Source: Streptomyces nigrescens (lineage in GTDB: Bacteria; Actinomycetota; Actinomycetes; Streptomycetales; Streptomycetaceae). Taken from it: 64,000 nt of DNA. Shown here in pieces: positions 41,857 through 50,829 of this stretch. The stretch covers positions 124,001 to 188,000 of the forward strand of contig AP026074.1 in the NCBI GenBank assembly GCA_024349765.1, read 5' to 3'. A program made the position numbers and the translations under genes. The notes beneath the pieces are model-generated. The model ran no database searches. It was not told the DNA's origin and worked only from the letters and a program-made list of their open reading frames with translations. The first letter of the stretch is position 1. Every line of letters starts with the position of its first letter.

Positions 41857-43020
41857 TCAGCCATGGTGGCCGGGGCCGGGGCCGGGACCGGGAGCTCCGC
41901 CCATCATGCGGAGCATGTCGCGTCCGCCGGTCCGGAAGAAGCGGATGAGGAGGGCGGCGGCCAGGACGAGGAAGGCGATGTTGAGCCAGGTGGTGTAGTT
42001 CCACGTGACGCCTTCCATGGGGACCTTGGCGTCGGACTGGTCGGGGATGAGGCCGAGGCCGCCGAAGGCGAACTCGACGGCGTAGCCGGCGAGGACGGTG
42101 GCGAGATAGAAGGTCCCGAGGAGGAAGAGGGCCATCCTGGCGCCGTAGTACTTCCGGTAGATGTTGAGGATCGGCAGGATCAGCAGGTCCGCGAAGATGA
42201 ACGAGACGACGCCGCCGAAACTGATGCCGCCCTTCCACAGCACGACCGCGAGCGGGACGTTGCCGATCGAGCAGACGAACGAGGCGATCGCGACCAGCGG
42301 GCCGATGACCGGCCCCCACAGCTTGGCGGCCAGCGGATGGCCTTCGAAGAAGAAGCTGCGCCAGAACGCGTCCGGGACCCAGGCGGCGATGGCACCGGCG
42401 ATGAGCAGGCCGAGCACCAGGTCCCGGAGGATCGCCGCCCACTCCATGACGAAGACGTGACTCGTGGCGGTGGCGCCCTCCGGGGACAGCAGCCGCCGGG
42501 CGAAGGAGCCCTCGCGCCGTACGGACATGTCCATCGCGGCGTGACCCTCCATGGCGCCGGACAGGCCGCGTTCGGCCTGCTCGCGCGCCTGCCGCAGGAG
42601 CCCGTCACGCAGCAGCAGGCGGAACAGCACGGCCAGCACGACGATCATGACGGGACCGCCGACGAACTCCGCGGCCGTGAACTGCCAGCCCATGAGCAGC
42701 GCGAGGATCACCCCGAGCTCGATGACCAGGTTGGTGGAGGCGATCTCGAAGGCCATCGCGGCGGTGAAGTGCGCGCCCTTGCGGAACAGGGAGCGGGCCA
42801 GTGCCACCGCGGCGTAGGAGCAGGAGGAGGACGCCGCGCCCAGGCCGGCCGCGAGCGCGAGGGTGCGGGGCCGGTCATCGCCCAGTAGTGAGACCACGGT
42901 GGATTTGTGGACGACCGCCTGGACCACGGCGGACAGGGCGAAGCCCAGGATCAGGGCCCAGGTGATCTCCCAGGTCATGGAACCGGCGATCGACAGCGCA
43001 TGCAGTACGGAGTGGACCAT
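41857..43020 (-). CDS. DUF318/YraQ-family permease
   Basis: 387 residues, about 8-10 hydrophobic helices. It contains the family blocks SSSCSYAAVALARSLFRKGAHFTAAMAFEIASTNLVIELGVIL and FVCSIGNVPLAVVLWKGGISFGGVVSFIFADLLILPI, each with a cysteine. Family members include ArsP-type exporters of trivalent organoarsenicals. A His/Gly/Pro-rich tail ends the protein. The ATG start (MVHSVLHAL) precedes the first helix. No ars genes are near, so the exported substrate is uncertain. Confidence 0.85.
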   Translation of the reverse strand: MVHSVLHALSIAGSMTWEITWALILGFALSAVVQAVVHKSTVVSLLGDDRPRTLALAAGLGAASSSCSYAAVALARSLFRKGAHFTAAMAFEIASTNLVIELGVILALLMGWQFTAAEFVGGPVMIVVLAVLFRLLLRDGLLRQAREQAERGLSGAMEGHAAMDMSVRREGSFARRLLSPEGATATSHVFVMEWAAILRDLVLGLLIAGAIAAWVPDAFWRSFFFEGHPLAAKLWGPVIGPLVAIASFVCSIGNVPLAVVLWKGGISFGGVVSFIFADLLILPILNIYRKYYGARMALFLLGTFYLATVLAGYAVEFAFGGLGLIPDQSDAKVPMEGVTWNYTTWLNIAFLVLAAALLIRFFRTGGRDMLRMMGGAPGPGPGPGHHG

Positions 43021-43120
43021 CCCTGAAGCCTTCCCGCGGCAGTACGGGACGGGGGCGATCGACACGGCTGACGTGGCGGGCTTGCCGGTGGCGGGTGGCC
43101 GGCGGCTGGACTCGGCCTTG

Positions 43121-43161
43121 CGTACAGCGGGCCGGACCTGTGGTCGCCGGCCCGCTGTACG
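43121..43161 (-). terminator. Strong hairpin directly after the SRAP gene
   Basis: CGTACAGCGGGCCGG (43121-43135) pairs perfectly over 15 bp with CCGGCCCGCTGTACG (43147-43161) around an 11-nt loop, ending one base from the SRAP stop codon. It separates that gene from the permease downstream. Confidence 0.8.
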
Positions 43162-43923
43162 TCACGTATCCGGGCCACCCGAGCCACTCGGGTCGGCCGG
43201 TGCGTCCTCCAGGAGGTGGGGTCCGTTGTTGCGGACGTCATTGACCGCGGGGGAGACCGCGCGGGCGTTGAGGTGCCCGTCCGCCGGGGTGGTCAGGAGG
43301 GTGCGGAGCTCTTCGGGATCCTGGTGGGTGGGGTCGAGCCAGGCGTCGTAGTGCGCGGGGGCGATGGCCAGCGGCATGCGCGGGTGGACCCGGCCGGCCG
43401 CATCGGTGGCGTCGGTGGTGATGATGGTGCAGGTCGTCCACCACGCCGCCGGATCGTCGTCGGCCACGTCCGGGTCGCGCCAGAACTCGTACAGTCCCGC
43501 CATCGCCATCGGCTGACCGTCCTCGGGGCTGATGAAGTACGGCTGCTTACGGGGCTTGGACCTCCCCTCCATGGGGACCGCCTGCCACTCGTAGAAGCCG
43601 TCCGCGGGCAGCAGACAGCGGCGCTTGGCGAAGGCACGGCGGTAGGCCGGCTTCTCGTGGACGGTCTCCATCCGGGCATTGATCATCTTCGCGCCGACGT
43701 CCACGCTCTTCGCCCAGGACGGCACCAGCCCCCACCGCAGCGCCCGCAGCTGCCGCTCCACCTCGCCCGTCCCGTGATCAGGGCGCTCCAGCACCGCCCA
43801 CACGTCATCGGTCGGCGCGACGTTCCAGCTCGGCGCCAGCAGCTGCTCCGGGTTCCACCGGCTGACGTGGAACAGCCCGGCCAGATCCTGCGGACTGCGC
43901 GTGGCAACGTATCGACCGCACAT
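43162..43923 (-). CDS. SRAP-domain DNA-protein crosslink protein (YedK/HMCES type)
   Basis: 253 residues starting MCGRYVATRS, with the catalytic Cys at position 2 that forms a thiazolidine with abasic sites in single-stranded DNA. Other family residues are present: the Asn-Ala-Arg in MINARMETVHEKPAYR, Glu in ADGFYEWQ and His in VHPRMPLAI. It shields abasic sites during the SOS or replication-stress response. A strong terminator follows immediately, so the gene is transcribed alone. Confidence 0.95.
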   Translation of the reverse strand: MCGRYVATRSPQDLAGLFHVSRWNPEQLLAPSWNVAPTDDVWAVLERPDHGTGEVERQLRALRWGLVPSWAKSVDVGAKMINARMETVHEKPAYRRAFAKRRCLLPADGFYEWQAVPMEGRSKPRKQPYFISPEDGQPMAMAGLYEFWRDPDVADDDPAAWWTTCTIITTDATDAAGRVHPRMPLAIAPAHYDAWLDPTHQDPEELRTLLTTPADGHLNARAVSPAVNDVRNNGPHLLEDAPADPSGSGGPDT

Positions 43924-44076
43924 ACCCCCACTGTGACATGTGCGCCGTCTGGGGCGCGTGCTCTGGGAGGTGGCGTTTGGTCCTCAATGTGAACCGGGCG
44001 GCGGCGTCAGCAATGAGTCGCATGGGGCCGGGCGGGTCTGCGCCGTCTGCGGGACGCCTGTCCGCTCGTACTGCGC

Positions 44077-44925
44077 TCACTCCCAGGTCGCGGATTCCGG
44101 GTCGACGCCGTGGGTCTTGGCATTGGCGAAGATGATGTCGCGCAGCCATACGGTCAGGCCCGGGGCGATCGCGTCGTAGTACTCGGCATAGCCGGGTTCG
44201 CTGACGTACAACCGCCCGATGCACGCCTGCCGCGCGTGAGGACAGTCGAAGTACGTGGAGATCAGCGCGCGGTGGCGTTCCGCGAGGGCATTCGCGTCGT
44301 CGGAGCCCGGGGCGACGCCGGCGCGGCACGCGGCACCGAGGTCTGCGTTCAGGGCTTCGGTCGTGGCCGCGACCCCTTTCCAGTCCTCCGGTGTCATCTC
44401 GGCGGCCCGCTCGGTGTATTGCGCCCACTGCGCGCTCTCGCCCCAGCGTTCCTCGGCCTCCTCCACCCAGGCGGGCTGCCAGTCGGCACCGAAGATTTCG
44501 ACCTGCTGCTCCGGAGTCAATCGCATCCCCGTCCTGGATGCCTCCAGCATGCGATCGACCGCGTCGACCATCTTCTGCATGCGAGTGATGCGCTCCACGA
44601 GTTGTGACCGCTGCCGGCGCAGGTGGTCACGCGCTTGGGTAGCGGGGTCGTCCAGGATCCGGCCGATTTCGGCGAGCGGGATCCCAAGTTCCCTGTACAC
44701 CAGGACCCGGTGAATTCGGGAGACATCGTCGCCCGAGTAGACCCGGTAGCCGGCCCAGGTGCGGCCGCTCGGGCGTACGAGGCCGATCGCGTCCCAGTGG
44801 TGCAGCGTCTTCACGCTGACCCCCACCAGCGCAGCCGCCCGGCCAACGGTGAGGCCCTCGGGGCCGATCGGCTCGGCGCCTGCGGTGGGGAGGGCCGATT
44901 GCGGCTCGTGGGCGTCGCTCTGCAT
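44077..44925 (-). CDS. MerR-family regulator with TipAS ligand domain
   Basis: 282 residues. The N-terminal MerR helix-turn-helix (LTVGRAAALVGVSVKTLHHWDAIGLVRPSGRTWAGYRVYSGDDVSRIHRVLVYRELGIPLAEIG) is followed by a dimerisation coiled coil. The C-terminal TipAS-like domain (ERWGESAQWAQYTERAAEMTPEDW, HRALISTYFDCPHARQACIGRLYVSEPGY) in TipA binds thiopeptide and related drugs covalently. It is divergent from a macrolide glycosyltransferase gene, so a drug-responsive switch is plausible. No 19-bp-spacer MerR promoter is evident in its own upstream region. Confidence 0.92.
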   Translation of the reverse strand: MQSDAHEPQSALPTAGAEPIGPEGLTVGRAAALVGVSVKTLHHWDAIGLVRPSGRTWAGYRVYSGDDVSRIHRVLVYRELGIPLAEIGRILDDPATQARDHLRRQRSQLVERITRMQKMVDAVDRMLEASRTGMRLTPEQQVEIFGADWQPAWVEEAEERWGESAQWAQYTERAAEMTPEDWKGVAATTEALNADLGAACRAGVAPGSDDANALAERHRALISTYFDCPHARQACIGRLYVSEPGYAEYYDAIAPGLTVWLRDIIFANAKTHGVDPESATWE

Positions 44926-45091
44926 CGGCTCAGCGTCTCACGTCGCCGAGAGCGAGCCCAAGCGATGGCGAGGCGACCGGGAGGCCGTCGCCGCCCTTGA
45001 TTATCCGCCTCACATCCGCGACCGCCCGCTTGGCCGGCTGACCGTGCGCCCGAACGCGGGGGGAAATTGCCGCATCGGTAGAGTGTGCGAT

Positions 45092-46285
45092 ATGCCGAAA
45101 CACCTGTTATTCGTGACCCTTGCCGGGCACGGGCATGTCAACCCCACCCTCCCGCTGGTCGAGGAACTCGTGCGGCGGGGACACCGAGTGGACTACGCCA
45201 CCAGCGCGGAACACTCCGAAGCGGTCATCCGGGCGGGCGCGCGCTGGGTGGAACTGCCGCCGTGGGAAATGCTGACGCCGCCGCGCGAGTTCGGCCCCGC
45301 CGAGATCGCGAACTTCACGCGCAACCTGTTCACGGCAATGCGCTCGGCCTACCCCGTGCTGCTCGAGCACTGCCTCAGTGAGCTGCCGGACGCGATCTGC
45401 TACGACGCGATGAACTGGTCGGCCCGCGTCGTCGCCGAGAAGCTGGGCATTCCCGCCGTACGCTGTATTCCCAACTTCGCCTCCAATGAGACCTTTTCGC
45501 TCTTCGCCAACTTCATGGCAAGCCACGGCGGCGGCGACAATGCCGATGCCAACACCAACCCCTTCACCGCGGCCCTCGGTCCCGAGTGCGCGGAATTCTC
45601 CGCCGAACACGGTGTCGAGCTCGAACCGGCACACCTCATGGACGTGACGGAGAAGCTCAACCTGGTGTTCATACCGAGGGAGTTCCAGCCGGCGGGGGAC
45701 TCCTTCGACGAACGCTTCCACTTCATCGGCCCCTCGCTGGGCAGCCGCGAGAAGGACGAACCGTGGTCGCCCGCCGACCCCAACGCGCCCGTGCTGTTCA
45801 TCTCGCTGGGTACGGTTTTCAACGACCGGCCCGAGTTCTACCGCGCCTGCATCGAGGCATTCGGTCAGGGCCCGTACCAAGTGGCCATGACCGTGGGCAA
45901 TGTGGACATCGCCGAACTCGGCGAGATACCGCCCACCATCGACGTACGACCCCGCTTTCCCCAACCGGCCGTGCTCCGTCATGCGGACGCCTTCGTCTCC
46001 CACACCGGGATGAACTCCACGATGGAGGCGCTGTATTACGGGGTCGGTCTGATAGCCGTCCCCCAGATGCCCGAGCAGGCCGCCAACGCCGGACGGGTAC
46101 AGGAACTGGGGCTCGGTGAGCGGCTGGACGCCGCGACGGTGACGGCTGAGTCGTTGCGTGCCGCGGTCGCCCGCGTCGCCTCCGACCCCACGGTACGCGC
46201 CAACCTCGACCGGATGCGCAAGGTCGTCCGGGAGAGCGGCGGCGCCGCCCGCGGCGCGGACGTGATCGAGGACTATCTCCGCTGA
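45092..46285 (+). CDS. Macrolide-type UDP-glycosyltransferase (MGT family)
   Basis: 397 residues, GT1/MGT family like OleD and MgtA, which inactivate macrolides by glucosylation. Features are the N-terminal acceptor domain (HLLFVTLAGHGHVNPTLPLVEEL) and the donor-binding signature (RFPQPAVLRHADAFVSHTGMNSTMEALYYGVGLIAVPQMPEQAANA). The sixth codon (45107-45109) is TTA, read by the bldA tRNA, so translation should wait for the developmental switch. It is divergent from the TipAS-MerR gene. Self-resistance or drug tolerance is the likely role. Confidence 0.93.
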   Translation: MPKHLLFVTLAGHGHVNPTLPLVEELVRRGHRVDYATSAEHSEAVIRAGARWVELPPWEMLTPPREFGPAEIANFTRNLFTAMRSAYPVLLEHCLSELPDAICYDAMNWSARVVAEKLGIPAVRCIPNFASNETFSLFANFMASHGGGDNADANTNPFTAALGPECAEFSAEHGVELEPAHLMDVTEKLNLVFIPREFQPAGDSFDERFHFIGPSLGSREKDEPWSPADPNAPVLFISLGTVFNDRPEFYRACIEAFGQGPYQVAMTVGNVDIAELGEIPPTIDVRPRFPQPAVLRHADAFVSHTGMNSTMEALYYGVGLIAVPQMPEQAANAGRVQELGLGERLDAATVTAESLRAAVARVASDPTVRANLDRMRKVVRESGGAARGADVIEDYLR

Positions 46286-46341
46286 CCGCACGGCTGATCA
46301 CTGCGGAACACCGCTTCACCGCAGAGGTGTTGCTGCCGGTC

Positions 46342-46395
46342 GAGGGCGGGTGTGCACCGGGCGCCATCACCCATACCCGTTGCACACCCGCCCTC
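46342..46395. terminator. Bidirectional terminator, 15-bp perfect stem
   Basis: GAGGGCGGGTGTGCA (46342-46356) and TGCACACCCGCCCTC (46381-46395) are exact reverse complements around a 24-nt loop, placed between the convergent glycosyltransferase and membrane-protein genes. Confidence 0.75.
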
Positions 46396-46491
46396 CAGGG
46401 ATACGCCCACCCTCCAGGCGTGAGCCCCTCGCGTTACCCCGCCTGCCCTGCCCGGCGGTCGGTTATGCGGCGTGGGTGGGAGGACGACGGC

Positions 46492-47010
46492 TCACGCGGC
46501 GACGGGTTCCGCGTGGGGAGTGCGGTCCAGTCGCTCCAGGCGCTTGATCAGGCGGCGTACGGCGAGCAGCGGGAGCACGCCGAAGACGCCGAACGACATG
46601 TCGATGACCGACCACCAGATGGGGATCCCCCGGAGCGGCCCGCAGATGAGGGCGAGCGGGATGATTCCGGCGCAGGCGATCATGCCGAACTCGATGACCC
46701 AGATGTTGCGCACGGGATCGCGGTACGGCCCGTAGAAGGCGACGGCGATGACGAGGTGGGCGAAGGCCAGCCAGTCGGTGCCGTACAGCACGAACGGATA
46801 CTTCGCGTCGGTGGCGTCGAGGCCGTCACGCACGCGCTCGATCCACTCGGCGAGCCCCGGGAGCGCCTCGCCGACGGACGCGGCCCAGGACGTCAGCGCG
46901 CCGTGGACCAGGTGCAGTTCGGTGACGAGGGGGTCTGGTCGGCCGGTTCCGCGGCGGTCGGCAGGCCGGGAAATTGCGTCGAATGTGGAGTGGTCCTTTG
47001 AGAGGGTCAT
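46492..47010 (-). CDS. Membrane protein, unknown
   Basis: 172 residues. A soluble N-terminal third precedes about four hydrophobic segments (TDWLAFAHLVIAVAFYG, NIWVIEFGMIACAGIIPLALICG, IPIWWSVIDMSFGVFGVLPLLAVRRLI). It ends with a basic tail on the inner side. No family was recognised, and no good ribosome-binding site precedes the ATG. It is divergent from the Rid-family gene; the two starts are only 33 bp apart, so their promoters must overlap. Confidence 0.6.
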   Translation of the reverse strand: MTLSKDHSTFDAISRPADRRGTGRPDPLVTELHLVHGALTSWAASVGEALPGLAEWIERVRDGLDATDAKYPFVLYGTDWLAFAHLVIAVAFYGPYRDPVRNIWVIEFGMIACAGIIPLALICGPLRGIPIWWSVIDMSFGVFGVLPLLAVRRLIKRLERLDRTPHAEPVAA

Positions 47011-47043
47011 GGGCGTCCCGCACACGCCGCGAAAGGAATGTCC

Positions 47044-47454
47044 GTGCCTCGTGCCGTCACGTTGATCCGTTCCGCCTCCCTGTCCGATGTCGCCGAGTAC
47101 GCCTACGCGGCCACGGCCCCCGCTGAGTCCCGGCTGATCTTCCTCGCCGGGGCGTGCCCGTTGAACGACGACGGATCCACCGCGGCGATCGGAGACGTCG
47201 CCGGGCAGGCCGCCAAGGCCGTCGAGAACCTGCGGACCGCGCTGGCCGACGCCGGGGCGGAGCTGCACGACGTCATCAACACCCGCGTTCTGGTCGCCTC
47301 CAACCGCCAGGAGGATCTGGTCGCGGCATGGGAGGTGGTCCGGGACGCCTTCGGTGACCACGACGTTCCCAGCACGTTGATGGGTGTCACCGTGCTCGGC
47401 TACACCGACCAGCTCGTGGAGATCGAGGCCGTCGCCGCCGTGCTCGATTCCTGA
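47044..47454 (+). CDS. Rid-family protein (enamine/imine deaminase-like)
   Basis: 136 residues, YjgF/YER057c/UK114 fold (LIFLAGACPLNDDG, AAKAVENLRTALADAGAELHDVINTRVLV, QLVEIEAVAAVL). The GTG start is preferred over an ATG two codons earlier because AAAGGA then sits at a normal 7-nt spacing. The arginine that RidA uses to bind the enamine substrate (in the PAR segment) appears replaced, as PSTLMGVTV is found there. It therefore belongs to a subgroup whose deaminase activity is unproven. Confidence 0.88.
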   Translation: MPRAVTLIRSASLSDVAEYAYAATAPAESRLIFLAGACPLNDDGSTAAIGDVAGQAAKAVENLRTALADAGAELHDVINTRVLVASNRQEDLVAAWEVVRDAFGDHDVPSTLMGVTVLGYTDQLVEIEAVAAVLDS

Positions 47455-47505
47455 AGCGCCGGCGTCGAAGGGCCGCGAGGCCCTGCTGACGGATGCCGGA
47501 CGCTG

Positions 47506-47523
47506 GTTGAATCCCTTTTCAAC
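47506..47523. promoter_or_regulatory. Short dyad in the gap before the exporter operon
   Basis: GTTGAA-TCCCTT-TTCAAC is a 6-bp-arm perfect inverted repeat in the otherwise featureless start of the 47.46-47.85 kb gap. It may be an operator for the small ORF or the exporter gene. Confidence 0.35.
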
Positions 47524-47595
47524 TTTCCTCCGTATACGTGAGTGATGGGTGGTTCGAGGGGGGCTTGACGGAGGGGGAACGAAGAAGGGAAGAGC

Positions 47596-47757
47596 ATGGG
47601 AGTCCTGCAAATCCTGACTCCCGCGCTGGCCGACCGCCGTCGTGACCGCTCGACGACGGGCAGGCGCAGGGACACAGGCGATGACGACTTCGACCGCCGT
47701 CGGCGTCGGCACCGGCGTCACGGTGGACACCGTGGTCACGACAGGGGCCACCGATGA
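47596..47757 (+). CDS. Very basic 53-residue ORF, uncertain
   Basis: Starts at ATG with AAGGGAAGAG upstream. The peptide begins MGVLQILTPALADRRRDRS and ends in an Arg/His/Gly-rich stretch. It is the only plausible gene in a gap of almost 400 bp and is followed 88 bp later by the ABC exporter. The composition could equally reflect GC-rich non-coding DNA. Confidence 0.3.
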   Translation: MGVLQILTPALADRRRDRSTTGRRRDTGDDDFDRRRRRHRRHGGHRGHDRGHR

Positions 47758-47845
47758 AGGTAGGTACCGATCACTCCTGCTGACTGTCGGCGGCCGGGCC
47801 TTCGCCCGGCCGCATCAGTCGGTGCGGCGTGAGGCATGAGGCGGT

Positions 47846-49753
47846 ATGAGCAGCGCGCGGCCGATCGCTTCCTCCCCCGGTGACGCGCAGGGCGAGGGCG
47901 GGGGAAAGAAGACAGCGCGTCCTTCCGAGCGGCCTCCCTCCCTGCGTTCCCCGGAACCCATGACGGACGGCATCGTCGCGCCCGCTCCGCCCGTGCCCCT
48001 GCGCGATGTGTTCCGGCGCTTCTGGCCGTACACGCGCGGCGGCCGGCGCTGGCTGGTGGTGATCCTGGCCTTCATCGTGCTCGACCCGGTCGTCGACGCG
48101 GCAGAGATCTGGCTTTTCAAGATCGTCATCGACGACATGCTGGTTCCGCGCAATCTGCATCTCCTGCTGCCGATCGCCCTCGCCTACCTCGCGCTCACGT
48201 TCTTCGCCGGCGTCCTCGCCTTCGCCGACGAGGTGACCTCCACCTGGGTCAGCGAACGCTTCCTGCTGGCCCTGCGGTCCGATCTCTTCCGCCACGTCGA
48301 AGGTCTGTCCCTCGGATTCTTCGAGCGGCGGCGGCTCGGGGACGTGCTCTCCCGCGTGACCGGGGACGTCGATGCGGTCGAGACGTTCCTGCTCTCCGGG
48401 ATCGTGGACGCGATCGCCCAGGTGCTGCGGCTCGGGATCTTCCTCGGTGTGCTGTTCTACCTCCGGTGGGACCTGACCGTCCTCGCCCTCCTCATCGGGC
48501 CGCTGTTCTGGTGGACCGCCCGACGCTTCTCCCGGCGGGTGAAGGCCGCCTCGCGGGAGCGGCGGCGCCGCAGCGGCTCGGTCAGCGCGGTCACCGAAGA
48601 GGCCCTCGGCAACATCGTCCTCGTGCAGGCGTACAACCGGCAGCGCTGGGAGCACGGCAGGTTCGAGCGCGAGAACCTCGGCCGGTTCCGGGCGGCCATG
48701 GCGTCGGCCCGTATCGGTGCGGTGTACGCCACGGTCATCGACGTCATCGAGCTGGCCGGCGCGCTGCTCGTGATGGGCCTGGGCACCTGGGAGCTGACCC
48801 AGGGCCGCCTCACCCTGGGCGGCCTGATGGTCTTCCTGACCCTGCTGAGCCGGCTCTACAGCCCGATCCGCGGAATGTCCGGCCTCAGCAACACCTTCTA
48901 CTCGGCGTCCGCCGCCGCAGAGCGGATCATCGAACTGCTCGACCAGCGGCCCCAAGTCGTCCAGGCCGCGACCCCGCGCGAACTCGGGCACGCCCGCGGT
49001 GAGGTCCTGTTCGACGACGTCTCCTTCCGGTACCCGGGGACGACCGAGCCGGCCCTCTCCCGCGTCTCCTTCGCCGTGGCCCCCGGCGAGATCCTGGCAC
49101 TGGTGGGGGCGAGCGGAACCGGGAAGTCGACCGTCGCCAAACTGCTGCTCCGCTTCTACGACCCGGACCACGGAACCCTCCGCCTCGATGGGAACGACCT
49201 TCGTGATCTGCGCCTGGACGACCTACGGAACAACGTCGCCGTACTGCTCCAGGAGACCCTGGTCTTCCACGGCACGGTGCGCGACAACATCGCCTACGGC
49301 CGTCCCGACGCGAGCGAGGAAGACATCGTCGCGGCAGCTCACGCCGCGGACGCACACGGCTTCATCAGCCAACTTCCCCAGGGCTACGACACGGTGGTGG
49401 GCCAGCGCGGCCGGCTGCTCTCCGGCGGGCAACGACAGCGTCTCGCCATCGCCCGTGCCATGATCCGCAACGCTCCGCTCCTCATCCTCGACGAGCCGAC
49501 CACCGGCCTCGACGCGGAATCAGGCCGGCGCATCCTCGAACCACTGCGCCTGCTGATGAGCGGACGCACCACGATCCTGATCTCCCACAACCTGCTCACC
49601 GTCCGCGACGCCACCCAGATCGTGCTCCTTGAGGACGGCCGCATCGCCGACCAGGGCACGCACGGCCAGTTGCTCAGCCGCAGCGCGGCGTACGCCCGGC
49701 TGTACCGGCTGCACGTCCCCGACGACACACCGCTGGCCAAGGTGCCGTCATGA
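47846..49753 (+). CDS. ABC exporter half-transporter (permease-ATPase fusion)
   Basis: 635 residues. A hydrophilic N-terminal tail of about 60 residues precedes six membrane helices of the type I exporter fold (about 65-350) and a C-terminal ATPase. Visible ATPase motifs are Walker A GASGTGKST, Q-loop LLQETLVF, signature LLSGGQRQRLAIARAMI, Walker [13 protein letters not shown] and H-loop ISHNL. Start options are the first ATG or a Met 38 codons later (MTDGIVAPAPP). Its stop overlaps the start of a protein-kinase gene (ATGA), so exporter and kinase are made together. It probably exports a lipid, peptide or drug. Confidence 0.93.
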   Translation: MSSARPIASSPGDAQGEGGGKKTARPSERPPSLRSPEPMTDGIVAPAPPVPLRDVFRRFWPYTRGGRRWLVVILAFIVLDPVVDAAEIWLFKIVIDDMLVPRNLHLLLPIALAYLALTFFAGVLAFADEVTSTWVSERFLLALRSDLFRHVEGLSLGFFERRRLGDVLSRVTGDVDAVETFLLSGIVDAIAQVLRLGIFLGVLFYLRWDLTVLALLIGPLFWWTARRFSRRVKAASRERRRRSGSVSAVTEEALGNIVLVQAYNRQRWEHGRFERENLGRFRAAMASARIGAVYATVIDVIELAGALLVMGLGTWELTQGRLTLGGLMVFLTLLSRLYSPIRGMSGLSNTFYSASAAAERIIELLDQRPQVVQAATPRELGHARGEVLFDDVSFRYPGTTEPALSRVSFAVAPGEILALVGASGTGKSTVAKLLLRFYDPDHGTLRLDGNDLRDLRLDDLRNNVAVLLQETLVFHGTVRDNIAYGRPDASEEDIVAAAHAADAHGFISQLPQGYDTVVGQRGRLLSGGQRQRLAIARAMIRNAPLLILDEPTTGLDAESGRRILEPLRLLMSGRTTILISHNLLTVRDATQIVLLEDGRIADQGTHGQLLSRSAAYARLYRLHVPDDTPLAKVPS

Positions 49754-50829
49754 GCCGTACGCCGTCCCCCGAGCCCCCGCCGCTGGCGGCCGGAGCGAAC
49801 GTGGCCCCGGGCTACGAGGTCCTCGCCCACCTCTGCCGCACCGGCTGGCTGGACCTCTACGACGCCTGGAGCCAGGAGCGGGAGTGCCGATGCGTGGTGA
49901 AGGTGCTGCGTCCGGCCCGACGGGGCGAGCGGAGGCTGCGCGAGCGACTGCTGCAAGAGGGCCACTGGCTCCAGACCTTCACCCACCCGCACCTGGTCCG
50001 CGCCTACGAATCCGGTGAAACCCCGGAACCGTACGTCGTATTGGAGACGCTCACCGGCGCGACCCTGGCCCACCTCCTCGACCGCCGCCGGCGCCGCCTG
50101 GCCACCGACGACCTCACCCTGCTCGGCCTGCACCTGTGCTCGGTGCTGCACTACCTGCACGGCCAGGGCCTGCTGCACCTGGACATCAAGCCGTCCAACA
50201 TCGTGGTCGGCTGTCGGCGCGCAATGGTCCTCGACCTGAGCATCGCCCGCCCTCCCGGCTCCGCCTCGCCGGGCATCGGAAGCTTCTGCTACCTCGCCCC
50301 CGAGCAGGCCCGCGGCGGAACGCTCACCCCCGCGACCGACGTCTGGGGCCTCGGCAGCACGCTGTACGAGGCCGCCACCGGCGATGTCCCCTTCGACGTC
50401 CCCCTCGACGACACCGAGACCGATCGGTACCCCCAGCTCGACGAACGAGCACCGTCCGTCAGCACACGCCGGCGACTGCCCCACACCCTCACCGCGGCGA
50501 TCGACAGCTGTCTGGCCCCCGAACCGGGTGACCGGCCCTCCATGGCCCAAGTCACGGCAGCGCTGGAGGGCTTGCTGCCGTACGGCCGCCGCGGACCGCC
50601 GGTCGACGCATCGCCGACGATCATGAACCATTCACCGGGCTCGTTACGTACAACCAGACATCAGACACGAGTTACCGAACACGAATTACCAGTCACCAGT
50701 CACCAACTACCAGTCACCAACTACCAGTCTCCGGACACGGTTCGCCGAGTGCCGGGTGCGTCCGATGCCTCCGACCCGGCGAGCTCCGGGAGGCACCGAT
50801 GTCTTCTCACACAGTTGAGGCTTCGCTGA
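49750..50829 (+). CDS. Soluble Ser/Thr protein kinase coupled to the ABC exporter
   Basis: 359 residues, Hanks-type kinase with no membrane helix. Motifs are the lysine in CVVKVLRP (Lys51), the catalytic loop HLDIKPSN (Asp145, Lys147, Asn150), metal-binding Asp162 in DLS (DFG replaced) and LAPEQA. The glycine-rich loop is degenerate (LCRTGWLDLYDAW has one Gly). The C-terminal tail is unlike the rest: lower GC, two TTA codons (50644-50646 and 50686-50688) and a short tandem repeat. Both the TTA codons and the overlap with the exporter suggest developmental control of transport by phosphorylation. Confidence 0.88.
   Translation: MSRTPSPEPPPLAAGANVAPGYEVLAHLCRTGWLDLYDAWSQERECRCVVKVLRPARRGERRLRERLLQEGHWLQTFTHPHLVRAYESGETPEPYVVLETLTGATLAHLLDRRRRRLATDDLTLLGLHLCSVLHYLHGQGLLHLDIKPSNIVVGCRRAMVLDLSIARPPGSASPGIGSFCYLAPEQARGGTLTPATDVWGLGSTLYEAATGDVPFDVPLDDTETDRYPQLDERAPSVSTRRRLPHTLTAAIDSCLAPEPGDRPSMAQVTAALEGLLPYGRRGPPVDASPTIMNHSPGSLRTTRHQTRVTEHELPVTSHQLPVTNYQSPDTVRRVPGASDASDPASSGRHRCLLTQLRLR
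50701..50728 (+). repeat. 14-bp tandem repeat in the kinase tail
   Basis: CACCAACTACCAGT occurs twice in direct tandem (50701-50714, 50715-50728) and is flanked by related CCAGTCACC fragments from about 50688. It encodes part of the low-complexity tail of the kinase. Confidence 0.7.

Noticed and set aside
41197-42888. A 563-codon plus-strand frame over the membrane-protein and DUF318 genes
   Set aside because: The true products are read in other frames with hydrophobic helices; this frame is low complexity.
44926-45091. MerR-activated promoter for the macrolide glycosyltransferase
   Set aside because: TTGATT occurs at about 44996, but no 19-bp spacer dyad or matching -10 could be found.
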